From assembly GCA_030038595.1 (NCBI GenBank), contig JASHSW010000220.1, positions 1-15,613 of the forward strand: a stretch of DNA of 15,613 nucleotides. Direction: 5' to 3'. The position numbers were made by a program, and so were the translations under genes. This DNA comes from Methylovirgula sp. GTDB lineage: Bacteria > Pseudomonadota > Alphaproteobacteria > Rhizobiales > Beijerinckiaceae. Within the stretch, counting starts at the first letter, position 1. The number at the start of each line of letters is the position of its first letter. Under the pieces are notes generated by a model that saw nothing but the letters and a program-made list of their open reading frames with translations, did not search any database and was not told the origin of the DNA. Below are positions 15,250 to 15,613 of the stretch, one piece after another.

Positions 15250-15613
15250 TCAATCGAAGGCGAAGGCGACACGTTCGCGCAGGTCGGCGCCGAACCTTTC
15301 ATAGGCGCGGCGCACGATTTTGCCGCCGAGCCGACGGTAGAAGGCGAGCGCCGGTTCGTTTTCGGCGAGCGCCCAGACGAGGAAAGATCCATAACCGTGT
15401 TCGGCAAGATCCTTCCGGGCCGCCGAGAACAGCCTTTTGCCGAAGCCAAGGCCCTGAAATTCCGGCGCAATGTAGAGCTCGAAGATCTCCCCGCCGTAGG
15501 CGAGCGCTGGTACGCGATTGCGCCCGTAGCTGGCATAACCGCCGATTGCGTCGTCGAAATCGAGTACAACCAACCGCGAACGCCGAAGGATCGCCGAGCG
15601 CCACCATGCGGGG
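15250..15613 (-). CDS. GNAT-family N-acetyltransferase (N-terminus off window)
   Basis: The frame is open from the right edge to the TGA at 15250 and gives about 120 residues, so the N-terminus is missing. The core shows GNAT motif A: the [18 protein letters not shown] strand-helix, with Q-G-L-G-F-G as the acetyl-CoA pyrophosphate loop, followed by a helix and strand ([10 protein letters not shown]) and the motif B segment [13 protein letters not shown]. The residues before an in-frame TTG (15573) continue the fold pattern to the window edge (PAWWRSAIL), so the gene starts outside. The substrate is unknown. It is upstream of ppa on the same strand and possibly co-transcribed. Confidence 0.85.
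   Translation of the reverse strand, partial: PAWWRSAILRRSRLVVLDFDDAIGGYASYGRNRVPALAYGGEIFELYIAPEFQGLGFGKRLFSAARKDLAEHGYGSFLVWALAENEPALAFYRRLGGKIVRRAYERFGADLRERVAFAFD

Noticed and set aside
1..15613. CRISPR array, tRNA/rRNA genes, insertion sequence or phage remnants
   Set aside because: No regularly spaced direct repeats, no cloverleaf with TTCRANY-type arm, and no transposase or integrase motif seen in any frame.

Overview
The window looks like chromosomal DNA of a GC-rich alphaproteobacterium, most likely of the order Hyphomicrobiales (Rhizobiales). This rests on the high GC content, a DUF2125 protein, the pairing of metX with metW, an alphaproteobacterial-type monofunctional chorismate mutase next to hisC and a prephenate dehydrogenase, and CtrA-like promoter boxes. 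The genus cannot be fixed from sequence alone. No tRNA, rRNA, IS element, phage gene or CRISPR array was seen.

Left part (1-1941, minus strand): a two-gene unit made of a 3-hydroxyisobutyrate-dehydrogenase-like oxidoreductase followed by a Rieske-FAD pyridine nucleotide-disulfide oxidoreductase that runs off the left edge. Next (2104-6340, plus strand) is the most unusual block: an unrecognised fold-type-I PLP enzyme, a group II PLP decarboxylase homologue and a soluble ATP-grasp enzyme of the 'sugar-transfer associated' type. Each transcriptional segment of this block is preceded, at almost the same distance (43-44 bp) from the start codon, by a near-consensus CtrA box (TTAA-N7-TTAAC, 8 of 9 positions). 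This suggests a small biosynthetic cassette under cell-cycle control. Its product is unknown; an amine or amino-acid derivative activated by the ATP-grasp enzyme is only a hypothesis.

Middle (6553-9602): a PlsC-type acyltransferase, a conserved protein of unknown function, a ChaC-like gamma-glutamylcyclotransferase (minus strand, possibly leaderless) and a membrane-anchored DUF2125 protein.

Right part: a minus-strand aromatic amino acid operon (12539 to 9613: chorismate mutase, hisC-type aminotransferase, prephenate/arogenate dehydrogenase). It is divergent from the methionine genes metX-metW (12777-14604, plus strand), which have a clear housekeeping promoter and a leader that is almost entirely one long hairpin abutting the ribosome binding site. 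The window ends with a minus-strand pair: a GNAT acetyltransferase (cut by the right edge) and inorganic pyrophosphatase.

Coding density is high and every intergenic gap is under 300 bases; the largest are 12540-12776, 6341-6552 and 1942-2103.
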